Shown: one piece after another, positions 1 to 11,574 of the stretch
Layout of the letters: each line of letters begins with the position of its first letter
Position numbering within the stretch: the first letter of the stretch is position 1
Notes under the pieces: generated by a model
What the model saw: only the letters and a program-made list of their open reading frames with translations
What the model was told of the DNA's origin: nothing
Databases searched by the model: none
Assembly (NCBI GenBank): GCA_015680685.1
Contig: MNCI01008953.1
Span: forward strand, 178,733 to 242,732
Direction: 5' to 3'
DNA from: Gnetum montanum
Taxonomy: Eukaryota > Streptophyta > Gnetopsida > Gnetales > Gnetaceae
DNA length: 64,000 bases
Made by a program: the position numbers and the translations under genes

Positions 1-567
1 AGCAACTGAGGGTGTGTGCGATGGAGTCATTTGTGTGTGAGTTAGTCTGAGGGGTTGGAGGGGCATGATCTCCCCTATACCGGGATGAAAAATGGGGTTA
101 ACGTGTGCTTTCGGGCTCAGAGTGTGGTAAGAATCCCCTTGTTCAGATTGAGCGGCAAATTCGTCGTCTTCCTCTAGTTGGGACTCTACTGCAGGCTGCT
201 CCAAGGAGTGTCTCCTTTGCAGGAGGAGCTGTGTGACAAGCTCTGAATACTACTCTGGAATAGGGATGACGTCATACGGTGAGGGGATGAACTCGTGTCC
301 CCCTCTGTAAAAGAGTTCGAACTACCTCTTTACCTCCAACTCGGCTTGGTCTACAGCTAGGCCAGCTTGTATCTTAATGCATATAAAATTATACTGATCC
401 TGGGTTATGATGTTGGAGGCTGGGTCTCTCCCTTGCAACCTTAGGGACCGATGGGGCCCCACGGTGGGTTGTATTCCCAGGTGTTGCATCACAGGCTGTT
501 GGACAACCATGGTGTCCACGATGTTGGTTACTTGAGCTGTTGCAGCGGTGGTGTTCATGGGGTTCAT
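1..567 (-). pseudogene. gag: gag N-terminal region, copy A
   Basis: The frame starts at ATG 567 (M-N-P-M-N-T) and corresponds to the gag start at 40217 of the other copy (M-N-P-T-N-T). It is interrupted by TAG at 322, where the other copy has CAA (Gln), and by another TAG near 260, then stays open to the window edge. The product would be the nucleocapsid precursor. This N-terminal part is Gln/Pro/Thr-rich and precedes the conserved gag domain. The segment beyond 322 covers what is lost in the assembly gap at 40510-40885, so it can guide filling that gap. Confidence 0.75.
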
Positions 568-569
568 GA

Positions 570-1227
570 TGAACTGTTAAGGGTGACACGGGGTAGAGGA
601 GCAAAATTAGTGTACTTGATACAGCGTAAACTAAGGGACAAAGTGCAGCATATACGCTTCAATGTTCAGCATATAGCGTCGACGTAGATAGCATATACAG
701 GGTAAGGGGTGTAACGTATACGCTAGGCAGCGTATACAGCTTCGGCGTAAATAAAGTACAGCATAAACAGAGTACAGGATAGAGCGTAAAACAGAGTACG
801 GCGTAAACAAAGTACGGCATGAAATAGGACAGCGTAGAAAGGGCTCAGCGTAAAAACAAGGCAGCGTAAAACAGGCATAGCGTAAGACTGTAGCATAAAA
901 CAGCATTCAGCGTAAAATAGGCACAGCGTAAAACAGGCACGGCATAAAACAGAGTTCAGCGTAAAACAGGCACGACATAAAATAGAGTACAGCGTAAAAA
1001 ATGCTTAGCGTAGAGCAAGGGACAACGTAAATACTGAACAATGTAGACGCTGGACAGTCCACAGGATGAGTTTTCAGGCTAGGCTGCGTAGACGTTGGGG
1101 TTTCTGTGGACAATCCACGTGAAGTTGGTAGCATATACGCTGAAAGACTTGTAGAGTTTGAAGCAGGGCAGCGAAAACGCTGATGAGCATAGACGCTACG
1201 AAGTTTGCAAGCGAGGTTTTTAGGATG
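570..1227 (-). repeat. leader repeat array, TTTACGCTG/TATACGCTG type
   Basis: Between primer site and gag, the minus strand is a degenerate array of short units ending in TACGCTG, spaced about 15-40 bp. The same array lies at 39421-40190 in the other copy. One frame is open except for single stops near the LTR boundary (1249), at 907 and at 631, reading repeats of the type L-F-Y-A-V. The frame includes the primer site itself (L-V-L-E-G-G). Ogre elements are known to have an extra ORF before gag. Whether this is one, or just a stop-poor repeat, is unclear. Confidence 0.7.
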
Positions 1228-1245
1228 CCCTCCTTCTAGCACCAA
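1228..1245 (-). other. primer-binding site of copy A
   Basis: The minus strand reads TTGGTGCTAGAAGGAGGG a few bases after the LTR end, identical to 39403-39420 and similar to the element B site at 7453. I do not name the tRNA. Confidence 0.75.
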
Positions 1246-1250
1246 TTTCT

Positions 1251-2437
1251 ATACCGCCTGAAATCGTCGGTCACCGGATGGAAGGAAACAGAGACCATGG
1301 GATCGCAGGACGCGCACAGAAGACCCTGCCTTCACCTGAGGGTGAGCTAGAGTGCACAAAGGCAGAGTACCTTGGGTGGTCTGCATGCAGATCAGACAAG
1401 GATTTACCCGCACGTATGCCAAAGTGCTATACGTTGGGTTATGCGTAAACAGCGTAAACGGGCGTAAACGAGAGCGTAAACGGTGTAGCAGATATGACCA
1501 GGGCGTAAACGTAAACAAGCATAAACAGAAAACATGCAAGAAATTAGCGTAAACTGTAAACAGTGGTATTACAGGGTCAGAATACAGTGCACCGGTCTAA
1601 TGCAGTTGTGTGGACACAAGGTGGATGAAAAGCCCCGGTGAATGCAGGGACGACTGGGCTAGTATATGATGTAGGCGCGGCGTAGAGACTATGTGCACGG
1701 CGTATAGGTTTTCTAGTGTAAGAGGGTTTTGGCTCTGGTGCACAGCGTAATTGCTCCTGGGTATGCTCTAGGATTTTTGCCAACCGTTAGGGTGAAGTGA
1801 AAAAGTGGGATTTTTATACCGGTTGTTACGCTAGACTCGGGTTAGGAGACATGTGGTGCGTTGACCAGGTGCATACAATTTACAAATATACAACATATTT
1901 CATCTACTGGGCATATACGCGGGGTGTATATGCTACATCAGGTTGGCGTACACGCTGGGCGTATACGCTGGACATGCTCGGCATGTGTGAACTTAGATGG
2001 AGATGCCATGGATGCTAGGCATACACGCGGAGCGTATACGCTGACAATGACTCGGCGTATACACCGGGCGTGTACATTGACGGTTGCCGACTTGCTTCAA
2101 TTCTTTCTCTTTGGTGCTGTCTTCATTCTGTCATTGAGACTCCATCGTCGGGCGTGTGCATCTGTGGTGCCGAGTGTACAGGTGAGGTGTGTACATTAGG
2201 CGTGTAAGTCGGATGTTAATGCTGGGCGTATACACTGGGGATGTCGAGCGTATACGCTGGGCGTATACACTGTTGATGCTAGGCGTATATGCTGGTACTG
2301 CACACTTAGCGAAAATTAAGCCTTTTGATTCTAGAAGTTGCAATGTGTGACACCAAATGTAGCCGTGGCCGTTCGTGGGTCCCAGGGACCTGCTTCTTGC
2401 TGGGGAAGTACCAAGCTCAAAATTTTGTGGTGTTTCA
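1251..2437 (-). repeat. 5' LTR of copy A
   Basis: The LTR runs on the minus strand from TGAAACACC at 2437 to about 1251, roughly 1,187 bp. The right end matches the LTR starts at 38203 and 54703, including the stretch around GGTCCCTGGGACC. The left end abuts the primer-binding site. The last bases read GGTATA here, against GGTACA in the other copy. U3 is rich in GCGTATACGC palindromes (about 1910-2300). Confidence 0.88.
1811..1818 (-). promoter_or_regulatory. TATA box of LTR A
   Basis: The minus strand reads GGTATAAAAATCC. The same position in the 5' LTR of the other copy reads TGTATAAAAGCCC (38803-38815). This is the expected polymerase II promoter of the element; the transcript would start about 25-30 bp downstream, near 1785. 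Confidence 0.6.
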
Positions 2438-5400
2438 ATGTTGAGTTTCAAGTTGTACTTACAATGATTAATGAACTTTGAAATTAAGTCTTCAGGTGAG
2501 GATATGGATCCTCATGGTAATGCATGATACCAATCCAAAGCTTTCCTTGTAAGGAACATAGGAAAAATTTACATTATGGTATGTAGACAAGCTTGCAATA
2601 ATAGACACTTGAAATGGAAAGTTATCAAGTAGGCATTAGGATCACCTTTACTATTGTAGTTGGTGAATTGGGGAATGGGGATGCTCATTGGAAGAGTTAT
2701 TGATGGGACTATAGGATTGATTGGATAACCTTTATAGAAATCCATTATCTTTACAATCTATGTTGTAGAGGCTTTAAGCTTCTATAACTCTTCTATCAAG
2801 TCCTAGATCATTTGGAATGATTGATCCAGTCCTTGGAACATTCCCATGGGTTATGGTATTTGTACAAACATTTGAGATGTTATTTGAGAGGCCTATGATC
2901 TCACAATGGGGTGTAGTATAGAAGGGAGAGGCTAGGTTATAATGGTCATGGATGGACTAAATAATCAAAAGGATGTTTGTGCCAGCACTTGAGGCACAAA
3001 GGGGACAAACAATGTAGGTGGCCCCTAGGCCACTTGTGGTCCTACTATGGGGTCCACTAGTATAGAGAAGGGGTGAGCAATGGTGAGAACCATTGGTGAG
3101 GGTTGTGTAGACTGAGGCTACATGGAAAAATGCATGGAAGAAAATAGGAAGCTTTTTTGAGGCACAGGTTCTACATAGTGCGTTGCTATAACTAATGTAG
3201 TTCCAAACATTGTCGGATATATGGAGATGATGGTTGAGATGCTTGTCCCATGGAAGAGATAGGTAAGGCTAAACTGGTTATGGTAGTTTGAGGGGCCAAT
3301 TATTGAAATAGGCTCCCTATGAAGTTTTCTGGTTTGGGCTTTTCCTCGAACTCATCATGCTCTTCATGCTAGCACTTTGAGCTTTTCACTCTATTTTTCT
3401 ATCTTAATTAATTGAGAAATTATGTGCACTTAAGTGTCAATGAGTAGTATTTTGTCATAGGAAGAGGATATATACTATTTTCCATTATGATGAATTAACT
3501 CGTACTCATGCTTAGCTTTAGCCTCTACACATGGAAGGAGAAATCTAGCTTGGATCTTAGCATAAATGTAGTTGTAATGTTCTTTGTAAAGTACAGTAAA
3601 ATCTAGGCTTTGCCCTATTTTCCTAAGCGATTATCTACACTTGACTATGGAAGGATCTCTTGGATTATAGATCCTTACACCATCTTGACTGAATGTCATG
3701 TTTGTCATGTCGACAAGCAAAACTCTTGACTTACTGAAAGGCATTATCAAAGATGTTGTTTTGAATTTTTACTATTTTTAGTAAAAAATTTAATAAGTGG
3801 GATTACCCAATAGTGTAGTTGACTATAAATGGAAAAATGGGTTGAAACTACTACTATAGTATAAATGGTTTTTACTACACTTAGGAGAATGATGTTTTGG
3901 TTTTAAAGTTGGTAACACCAACTACGCTAGTTTTTCCAATAGTGTCTACGCTAAAGGATGTGTAGTAGACCACTATGATTCCTAGCCGACTACATTGAGG
4001 GAGGTGGTGGAAATGGATTTACACTTGGTAAAACCAAGCTAGAAACTTTTCCTCCAAAAGGTGTATATATTGGTTTTAAGAAATCAATTGTGAAAATTTT
4101 TTATTTTTCAAGGACTACATTGGAGTCATAGAAGTGCCTATGGTGGCTTTCCCACATAATTTCATGGTAGATGAATTTTGATTTTTGTATTGGATTTATG
4201 TTGGCTCCTAGACCCCAACATAGTTTCCAATACCCAAAATTTGTAGGTTTTCAATGTGGATATTGCTAGCTTAAAAGACTCCAACAATTGCTAGGAAAAT
4301 ACAATGAAAACCCAAATCCCCACCACAACTACACTAGGTATATTTGGTGGGGATTGGAACACCAACGTTGCTTTTGGTAGTAAATATTTGCAAGTTTCCA
4401 AGTTTAGAATGTGTAACAATTGGTTTTGAATATTGTTTGTGAAATGTTTTGGAAAAGGTTAGAATAGGTTTTTGGGTTGAGAATTTGGGCAACAAACCTT
4501 CTTCTAGTGCCAAAAAATTGTAGCACCTAGAAAATTTGGTCTTTCGAAGAACTGAAAATCCCAAGCAACAACAACCTAACCTTGGATTCCAAGGGCCTCC
4601 AAGAAATAGGATCCAAGGTGTCCTAGATGATTTGGTTAATAACCTAGGGACTTAAAGAATGTAAACAAGAATGGAATTACAAATTCAAATAAAAATAAAT
4701 AAACAAAAAATTGAACTTGAAACTAAATCTACACTACAAATGAATTGAAAACTTTATTGAATGAAAGGGTAAATTTCAAGGAGTATAGATTGTGCGCTTA
4801 AATGCACAAGAAGCTAGCTTGGATGAAGCTTGAAGCCTGTTGGAGCTAGCAAGTTATGTTTTGCAGTCAAACTCCATTATCCAGGTACTTCCCAACTCCA
4901 ATCGTTGAAAGCTTCTTGCTGATTTTTTCTCAAATTTGAAACTTTGGGTGGAAATGATGTGAATAATGGTGTTTGAATTTGGTAGCAATGGGACTATGCT
5001 GAGAGTCTCCAATGCTCAGGTATATTCTAGTTACCTCCAAAAGTCTTACAAATGCCAAAATGCATGTAAAATGTTTAAGGTCGCAAAGGTTTGAAACCTA
5101 AATAAGATGTTCAAGTTTAGCTTTTATAGGTTTTAGGTTGCTAATTTTAGGTTACAAATTTCTACCATGATTACTGACAAATTGGTGTTTATTTGCAGAC
5201 ATATCAACTATGATTCCCAACATAGTTATCCATTTATGACATGTTTTTATACACCAAAGTCATCAAAACCCATCGATATACTACAAATAGTAAACAGACT
5301 TTTGTTACTATGCTGGCCTTCACCTCAACTACGCTACCCTTGGAGGACTATGCTAGCATTGTTGAAATCTACTAGAATCATGGTGACTTACATTGACCAT

Positions 5401-5911
5401 ATTTCAATTACTTGAAATCCATGATTATGACACTAGCCATGCTGCCACCACTAGAAATTGTCATTCCTATGCTAGCCACTCCTAGGAAAATGGAAAACCT
5501 AACAGCTCCAATGCAAGATGTATGTAGCTATTCTAGCTTTTTTGATGACTATGCTAGGTTTTGCTAAAAATATGAAAACCCAACACCATCTATGCTAGGG
5601 TAGGTAGTTCCAACATGGTTGAGGCTATACCCTCATAAAAACCCATGAAAATGTCATTCCCACGGAATTTTGGCATTCCCAAGCCCAAATATAGACATGA
5701 CATTAGTATTTTCACTTGGGAAGTGAGGTAGTAGAACTTTATAATGTATTTTTCAACTCCAAAATGTTAAAGTATGTAAGATTGTAGCTCATGGATCAAA
5801 AACCTTACATTTACAATAAGATCTTACCTGAAGTTGAGTGGTGAAGGTTACAAGTTACAACATGCATTTTCTAGGTGGTGTTTCACAAAGTAAAGTGTAA
5901 GACTATGAGAA
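2438..5911. other. no gene; degenerate repeats
   Basis: I recognise no gene or element boundary here. Short open frames (for example 4334-4564 minus and 5167-5415 plus) show no familiar motif. From about 3780 to 5640 the motif CTATGCTAG / CTACGCTAG recurs irregularly. It recalls the TACGCTG repeats of the Tat-like element, so this may be a much older relative, but the similarity is too short to claim. Confidence 0.4.
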
Positions 5912-7447
5912 TGTTGATGCCAACATCACCCATGCTAGGCATGACGCCATGATTAACAATAGCATATACATTTATATCATCCAATAAATTTAAAAATTAT
6001 AGATGTAATAAAATTTTAAGACCAATTACTAATAAAATGTAAGAACCAAAATATATTAGCAAAAAACATAATTCAATGATTAACATTAAAATATTTTAAT
6101 CGCCACTACATTGAGAGATCACGAACAACACCTAGACACCTGAATTAATATCAAAAGTGGTGGGCAATGTGGTGGTGGATGTAACCAAAATTAATGGTGG
6201 ATGTGGGCATTCATGGCACAAAAGGGAAGCTAGCTATAAAGAAGGGGCAGCAGCCACCTTAAAGGGGCATCATCCTCCCCCCCTCTCCTAGGCACAGGTA
6301 GATCTAGAGATAGCCTCTTAGCCAATAGATACTACCAACGCGTAGTAGAAGACACAACTAATAGTTAGCAGGGGTTAGTGTGATGGCATCAACTACAATG
6401 GTGATGAGCACGTAGTGTGAAACAATAGCTCATCAACGTAGTAGCAAATGGCAAGCAACAATAGCATTAGTTATGGTAATCATGTTTGTGACTATGAGCA
6501 ATGTTAGCAATGATCATGTATGTGACTATGAGTGGCAGTGTCAATAGCATTCAAGGTGACTCGATGCAAGTAGGTACATTAGCAATAACATCGTGATTTA
6601 TGAGCGACAATGGTCATGCAAGAGCTACAGGTAGGTAGTGCAATCATGCATGTGGTAATAACAATGACAACCAATGACATCAACAGGTGACTCACAATAG
6701 CAATACATGTTATGGATGGTAAGTAGGCACATGGCAAGTGCAACATCAAACAGTAGATGTGCATGATAGTGGATGTGTCTACACATAGCGCATGTTAGAG
6801 TCTCTATCTCTCCCTCTCTCCCTCTCTCCATGGTGGTGGGATACAATAGAATAGCAACAATAGCCCCCAACAGCATGTTGCATGTGATGGCAGTAGCATA
6901 CAGTAGGCATTCCTCTCAGCAGTAGTGGCCTAGGATTCTCTACCAGTAGTAGCAGACAATGTGTGTGCAAGGTGGTGCAAACAACAACAAAGAATGCAGC
7001 AAGCATGCACAACATTAGCATTGACAACAGTAGCATGGGAGATTTGTCTCCCTCTAGTAATGCAACAAACCAATGGAATAGATATCTCTTGCTCTCTTTT
7101 CATCACTAGCAACATAGGACAAGAGTGGGATAGCACATTCCTATAGTGGTTGGCGTTTTTCTACCCAACAATGGGCACCACCAATAGTGATGAATCGATG
7201 GTAGTGGTGGGAAACCAAGGAAAGTTTAAAATCTACTATATTTGCATCAAGCCTTGAAATATAAGATAATTATTTAATTTAAGTCTTCCCGATTTTCATT
7301 TTAATTTACTTTTTTGGAATGTCACATAGCTCTCTCCAGTTGAGACTATTCCTGGGTTTCTGTACCCATGCGAGAGGTGCCCTAGGTGATAGTTTCCTTA
7401 AACTAGTTTTTTTAAGTGTTGGTGTGTCCAAAATTTATGCATCAACA
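5912..7447 (+). repeat. 5' LTR of element B
   Basis: It starts TGTTGATGCCAACATCACCC and ends ATGCATCAACA. It aligns with 11575-13128 along its whole length, including the pyrimidine-rich stretch near 6800-6830 and the segment CTCTCTCCAGTTGAGACTATT near 7331. Confidence 0.9.
6235..6240 (+). promoter_or_regulatory. TATA box in LTR B
   Basis: GCTATAAAGAAGG occurs here, and CTATAAAGAAGG occurs at the equivalent place in the 3' LTR (TATAAA at 11899-11904). Conservation in both LTRs, about 320 bp from the LTR start, supports a promoter role. Confidence 0.5.
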
Positions 7448-7452
7448 TCTTT

Positions 7453-7470
7453 TTGGCACTAGAATGAGGG
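7453..7470 (+). other. primer-binding site of element B
   Basis: TTGGCACTAGAATGAGGG begins five bases after the LTR end. It differs from the Tat-like site TTGGTGCTAGAAGGAGGG at three positions. At the fifth and sixth bases one has CA and the other TG, as expected if both derive from CG. Confidence 0.7.
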
Positions 7471-8133
7471 TCATTTTTCCAGCCTTTGTTTTCCCATTTT
7501 CTGAAACATCAGTTTTTCTTGTCATTTTTCTTGTTCTTGATCCTATTTTGTTCCTATTTCAAAACTACTTTTTCCCTTGAATTTTATTTTCTTTTGCTTT
7601 CTATTTAAAACCCCTATCTCCAAACCCTTTATTTTTTTATTTTTTTTTGAAAAACTAATGTTTCCTCTTTCCTAAAAATTATCATTTTCATTACTGAAAT
7701 CTTAAACCTTGTTTTCCTACTTCTAATTTTGGCTATCCTTACCTTAGTCTTGACTTTGGTAAGGTGTTTTTCATTAATTATTCAATTTTAAATTTATTTT
7801 TTGGAAATTTTGCATCTCACCGTTTTCCTTTTAAATTTTATAAATATGGTAATTTCATGCATTTATTTCTTTTTTAAAAAAATTTATATAGCATATTTTA
7901 GTGTGTCTTTTATCAAGAAAAATAATATTATTTCAATATTTTTTTCTCTTTTTACTCAATTTTATAATTTTATTTTAACATTTATATTATGTGATTCTTA
8001 TTTTATGAGCAAACCCTCCCAACAAAAATCATTTACCTATGCCCCTAATTGACCAGCTACCCATCATTTCACGTTAAGAAGACAACAAACGTCATGGTTC
8101 CCAAGCTCTATCCCTAAAAGAACTCAAATTAGG

Positions 8134-8839
8134 ATGGCAGCCAATCAACCCCCAACTCCCTTGGTAAGCAACCCCTTCAATTTCACCAACTACCATGATA
8201 TTCCAAAATCCCTCCAAAACATAAATTTTTTCTTTGATCCCACAACCCCTACTAGTGATGCCTACCAACATATACAATGTTTCAAAACCTTACTAGGAAT
8301 CCATAACATTGTACAAAATGATGTAGCATGTAGGGTATTTGTGACAACTTTTAGAAGTGAAGCCATCCAATGGTTTTTGATGCTCTCAAATGTCTCTATT
8401 GACTCATGGTAAGAATTCAAAAATAGTTTTTACTTTAGTTTGACAAGTTTACTAGCTTGACCATAACATCAAGCAATTCATAAGCTTAAGGAGAATACCT
8501 AGCAAAAATGTCCATGACTACAACCTAAAATTCCTTCATCAACTTACTTATGTGCCAAGTGAGATATGCCCACAACCTAGTAGCATCCTCAATTTTTACT
8601 TGTCCAACATTGATCCGTTCTTTGCCTATGTCATTAAATCTGATCCCAGCATAATAGAAATACAAGGAGCAATGGCTAAAGCCATTGAGTTAGAACAAAT
8701 TACCCTCATGAATAGCATTCAAACCCAATTTGGAATGATGAGTGTCAGTAAACCTATGCAATCTAGTCCTCTACCTTTACCAACTTTCGCACTGATCAAT
8801 ACTATGTTTCAAACTCCTTCCCCCTCCCCCTTCAACTGA
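8134..8839 (+). pseudogene. gag: gag of element B
   Basis: Two frame pieces remain. Residues from 8134 (M-A-A-N-Q-P-P-T-P-L) contain the core of a retrotransposon gag domain with the pattern DAYQHIQCFKTLLG and R-S-E-A-I-Q-W-F, ending at a stop at 8410. After about 140 bp of broken frame, 8552-8839 continues with an acidic helical segment (M-A-K-A-I-E-L-E-Q) and a Pro/Ser-rich end. The domain would form the particle. I see no CCHC knuckle. The start at 8134 follows a clean initiator, but the true start may be a little upstream. Confidence 0.65.
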
Positions 8840-8994
8840 CTCAACCTTCAAATAGTTATTTTCAAAGTTCAATGTCTTTTTTACTTCTACCATCTAATAT
8901 TGGTTTGAATGATGACCAATTGAAATCCTTAATCCAATCCATTATAAACCCAAATGGGATATCCAATCTTGTTTGATCTACAACTCAAAATCAA

Positions 8995-9676
8995 ATGACC
9001 TATATATTGATTTCACTTCAAAAGCTTTCCAATGTAGTTGAACTGAAGCAAAACAACAAGGTTCTTATACAATCTGAAAAGTCAAGTACATCAATCAATG
9101 ATGATTTTTGTCGTCTCCATAACACTAGGCAACATTCTAAGAAAGCTTATCCTCAATTTTTAGTGTTATATGGTGACAATGTCCAAAATCAAAAAATTGG
9201 AAAAGACCTTATTATGGTACTTAGTGTACCTCATGAAACAAAAAATTAAGAGGTTTCCTCATTATAACAAGTTATGGTAAGCAATCACAACCCACATAAC
9301 ACTTGCTACCATATACTTAGTGACATTATGAATAACACATAACAACAAACTAGAAATGATCCTTATACTCCTCCAAACAGAAGAGCTCCTAGTCAAAACA
9401 ACACAAATACTCAAACAAGGTCAATAAATGTTACCAAAAATACATAAATACAGAAGATCATGGATGCTACCACAAGCAAGAAGTGTGATACAACTTGATG
9501 GATCTAATGTGCCTGTAGTAGGGTCATTAAAAGGAATGAAAGTAAAACTTAAACAATACTCTACCTTTACATGTTATACAAATATCTTAGTGGTTGATAT
9601 GTCACCCACTTATGGTGTGCTTCTATCTAGGACTTTTGAACCCAAGTTTGGGGGCTTCTTTAGGTCAATTTCTTAG
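8995..9676 (+). pseudogene. gag-pol linker and protease C-terminal part, element B
   Basis: 8995-9249 is a charged linker frame without a recognised domain. 9428-9676 contains the C-terminal half of an aspartic protease in the form common to plant Ty3 elements: I-Q-L-D-G-S-N-V-P-V-V-G, then I-L-V-V-D-M-S-P-T-Y-G-V-L-L-S-R. The catalytic Asp-Ser/Thr-Gly half is not preserved in frame. The enzyme would cut the Gag-Pol precursor; this copy cannot. Confidence 0.6.
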
Positions 9677-9777
9677 AATTATTAATTTCTATTAAAGGAA
9701 AATTTGAATACATGGTCATACCAAGAGAGCCTTTCTATAAACAAGTAGTTACAACCTTCAATTAACAAAATCAATCT

Positions 9778-10092
9778 TTGGAAAATCAAAACACCAATCT
9801 TTATATTGGAGTTATTGAAGTCGAGCTTGGTGAACATGCTATAAATGACCATGAGAGTGAAATTTTAGAAATAAATCCTCTTGCTTCTAGTAAATGTGAA
9901 GAAATCTATGAAGATACCTTGCCTTGTCATCAACTTGATAAGAAAACATTCCTTTTGAGCGACCTGCCAACTTTAGGAGAGGACAAAGATATAAATGAGA
10001 TCTCAACCATTAAAACATTAGAAGGTGTGCAAAATTTTGTTGACATATCCATTGAACATATTCCTAGAGAAGATGTATTCAATGACCTATAA
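9778..10092 (+). pseudogene. linker between protease and RT, element B
   Basis: This open frame is acidic and contains L-P-T-L-G-E-D-K-D-I-N-E-I. Element E has a matching segment at 59523-59786 (P-P-S-I-G-K-D-K-D-I-T-E-I). In E this linker is followed by an RNase H-like domain before RT. In B it runs within about 40 residues into the start of RT, so B appears to have lost that domain. Confidence 0.55.
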
Positions 10093-10128
10093 AAACTTAC
10101 ACCTATTAGATCGAAGATTGAAACTTGG

Positions 10129-10548
10129 ATGAAAGAAGAACTTGATGAAATTTTAGAATCTAAAATTATTGATCACATGAAACATTCAAGTTGGACATCA
10201 AATTTAGTTCTTGAAAGAAAATGCACAAGCAAATTACAATCATGTATCAATTTTGGTAATCCCGATCATCAACAAATTGTTAAAAGGTGGTTTGATAAGA
10301 GATGTGTAGGTAAAGTATTTAAAATAGGAGATCTAGTTCTTAAGAGAGATAGAGCATTTGGTCAAACAAATCCTCAAAGTAAGTCCTCTCCTATGTGGTT
10401 GGGCTCATTCCAAGTTACAAATTTCATTGGCCCCAATGTTCACAAAATTACTGATTTCCAAGGATATAAGTTACCTAAAAATTTTAATGCATTTCATTTG
10501 AAGCATTTCTACTTAGGTGCCCCACATGGACACCTAATAGATCCTTAG
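10129..10548 (+). pseudogene. RT start fused in frame to integrase C-terminus
   Basis: This uninterrupted 139-codon frame begins with the N-terminal RT region (M-K-E-E-L-D-E-I-L-E-S-K-I-I, then W-T-S-N-L-V and C-I-N-F). At about residue 45 it switches to the integrase C-terminal region (Q-Q-I-V-K-R-W-F-D-K, G-D-L-V-L-K-R-D, S-P-M-W-L-G, F-H-L-K-H-F-Y). The same end occurs in element E at 56060-56449. The palm, both RNase H regions and the integrase core are absent, which points to one large in-frame deletion. There is no catalytic residue left. It may be an accident of deletion, or an open frame kept by chance. Confidence 0.75.
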
Positions 10549-11425
10549 TTGCATGTTTTCTTCCCCTTCACCATGCATTTAATTTGTATATAGTTGAATT
10601 TGCATATTTTCCTTACATTTCTATCATCATTTTCTTAGCATATTGGTTTTGGTTTGATTTGTTCTTTTCATATGATTGTAATAATCATTATGGTCGTTTG
10701 AGTTACTAGGCATTGGGTCATAATAACACCATTGGAAAATAATGTAAGCATAATGCTTTATATTATATATTCCATCACTATTACATAAAATATCCTTTAT
10801 ATTATATATTTCAATAATGCTATGATTCTTCCCAGCCTATTTCAAGGGTTTTAGTTTTATTAGTTATGTTGGATTATGGAGGATGGAATTTATGCTAACT
10901 TATCATGTAATCATCATGATCATGTGAGTGTAGGATAGGTGACGTTAGAGAATGGGTAGCCATAATCACTAGGTAACATTGAAAAATTCCATTTTCCCTC
11001 TCATAAGCCTTAGCCCTTAGGTGAGATGATCCATGGCTATCCTATGAGCAATAAGGTGAAGTGTGTTCATCTCTGCTTGAGAACCCTTAACCACCCAAGA
11101 GACTCACTATGATGCCATTTAGATTGTAATTAAAAGGCACATGCACAAGGGTTGAATTGTACCATGGACAAAGTTTCGAAAGGACCATGCTCTTTGGTAG
11201 TGCAGCTAATCGACTAGACTCATGTTGGAATTTCTACCTTATGAATGAAGTACACCATGAACAAAGTTTTTGTAAAAAGAAAGAGAGAGACAAAAGAAAA
11301 AGAATGAGGACCATGTTCATTGGTAGTGTAATAAATTCTTGAATGTGATGGGGTTCAGTAGCAACTCTCATCCTAGCCTCCATTTCCCTATTAAGCATAT
11401 TTACTTGAAATTCAAAAAAAAAAAA

Positions 11426-11539
11426 NNNNNNNNNNGATCCTTTATATTTTGCATCTCCTTTTAAAATTTCTATGGTTTTGTTGTTCCTNTCTTTATATTT
11501 TGCATCTCCTTTTAAAATTTCTATGGTTTTGCTGTTCCT
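11426..11539. other. assembly gap and unmerged overlap
   Basis: Ten Ns lie at 11426-11435 after an A-run. A single N at 11489 separates two almost identical stretches of about 50 bp (11440-11488 and 11490-11539, one visible mismatch). The duplication is best read as two contig ends that were joined without merging. Confidence 0.8.
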
Positions 11540-11559
11540 TGCACTTACATGCAATTTCT

Positions 11560-11574
11560 AGTTTGGGGGCTAGG
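11560..11574 (+). other. polypurine tract of element B
   Basis: TTTGGGGGCTAGG directly precedes the 3' LTR start. This is the usual place and composition of the plus-strand primer, although two pyrimidines interrupt it. Confidence 0.55.

Larger units (their letters stand above)
1..2437 (-). mobile_element. Tat/Ogre-like LTR retrotransposon, copy A, 5' part only
   Basis: This is a second copy of the element at 38203-55524, in reverse orientation and cut by the window start. Reading the minus strand from 2437, it shows an LTR beginning TGAAACACC, a primer-binding site, a leader full of TACGCTG-type repeats, and the N-terminal part of gag. The LTR start, primer site, leader and the first gag residues all match the other copy closely. 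Only the 5' part is visible, so I cannot say whether it also carries the antisense gene described at 44738-49068. No target duplication can be tested. Confidence 0.9.

Noticed and set aside
6579-7136. Overlapping Cys/His/Leu-rich minus-strand frames
   Set aside because: They lie within the 5' LTR of element B and are not maintained in the 3' LTR; composition follows the repeat, not a protein.
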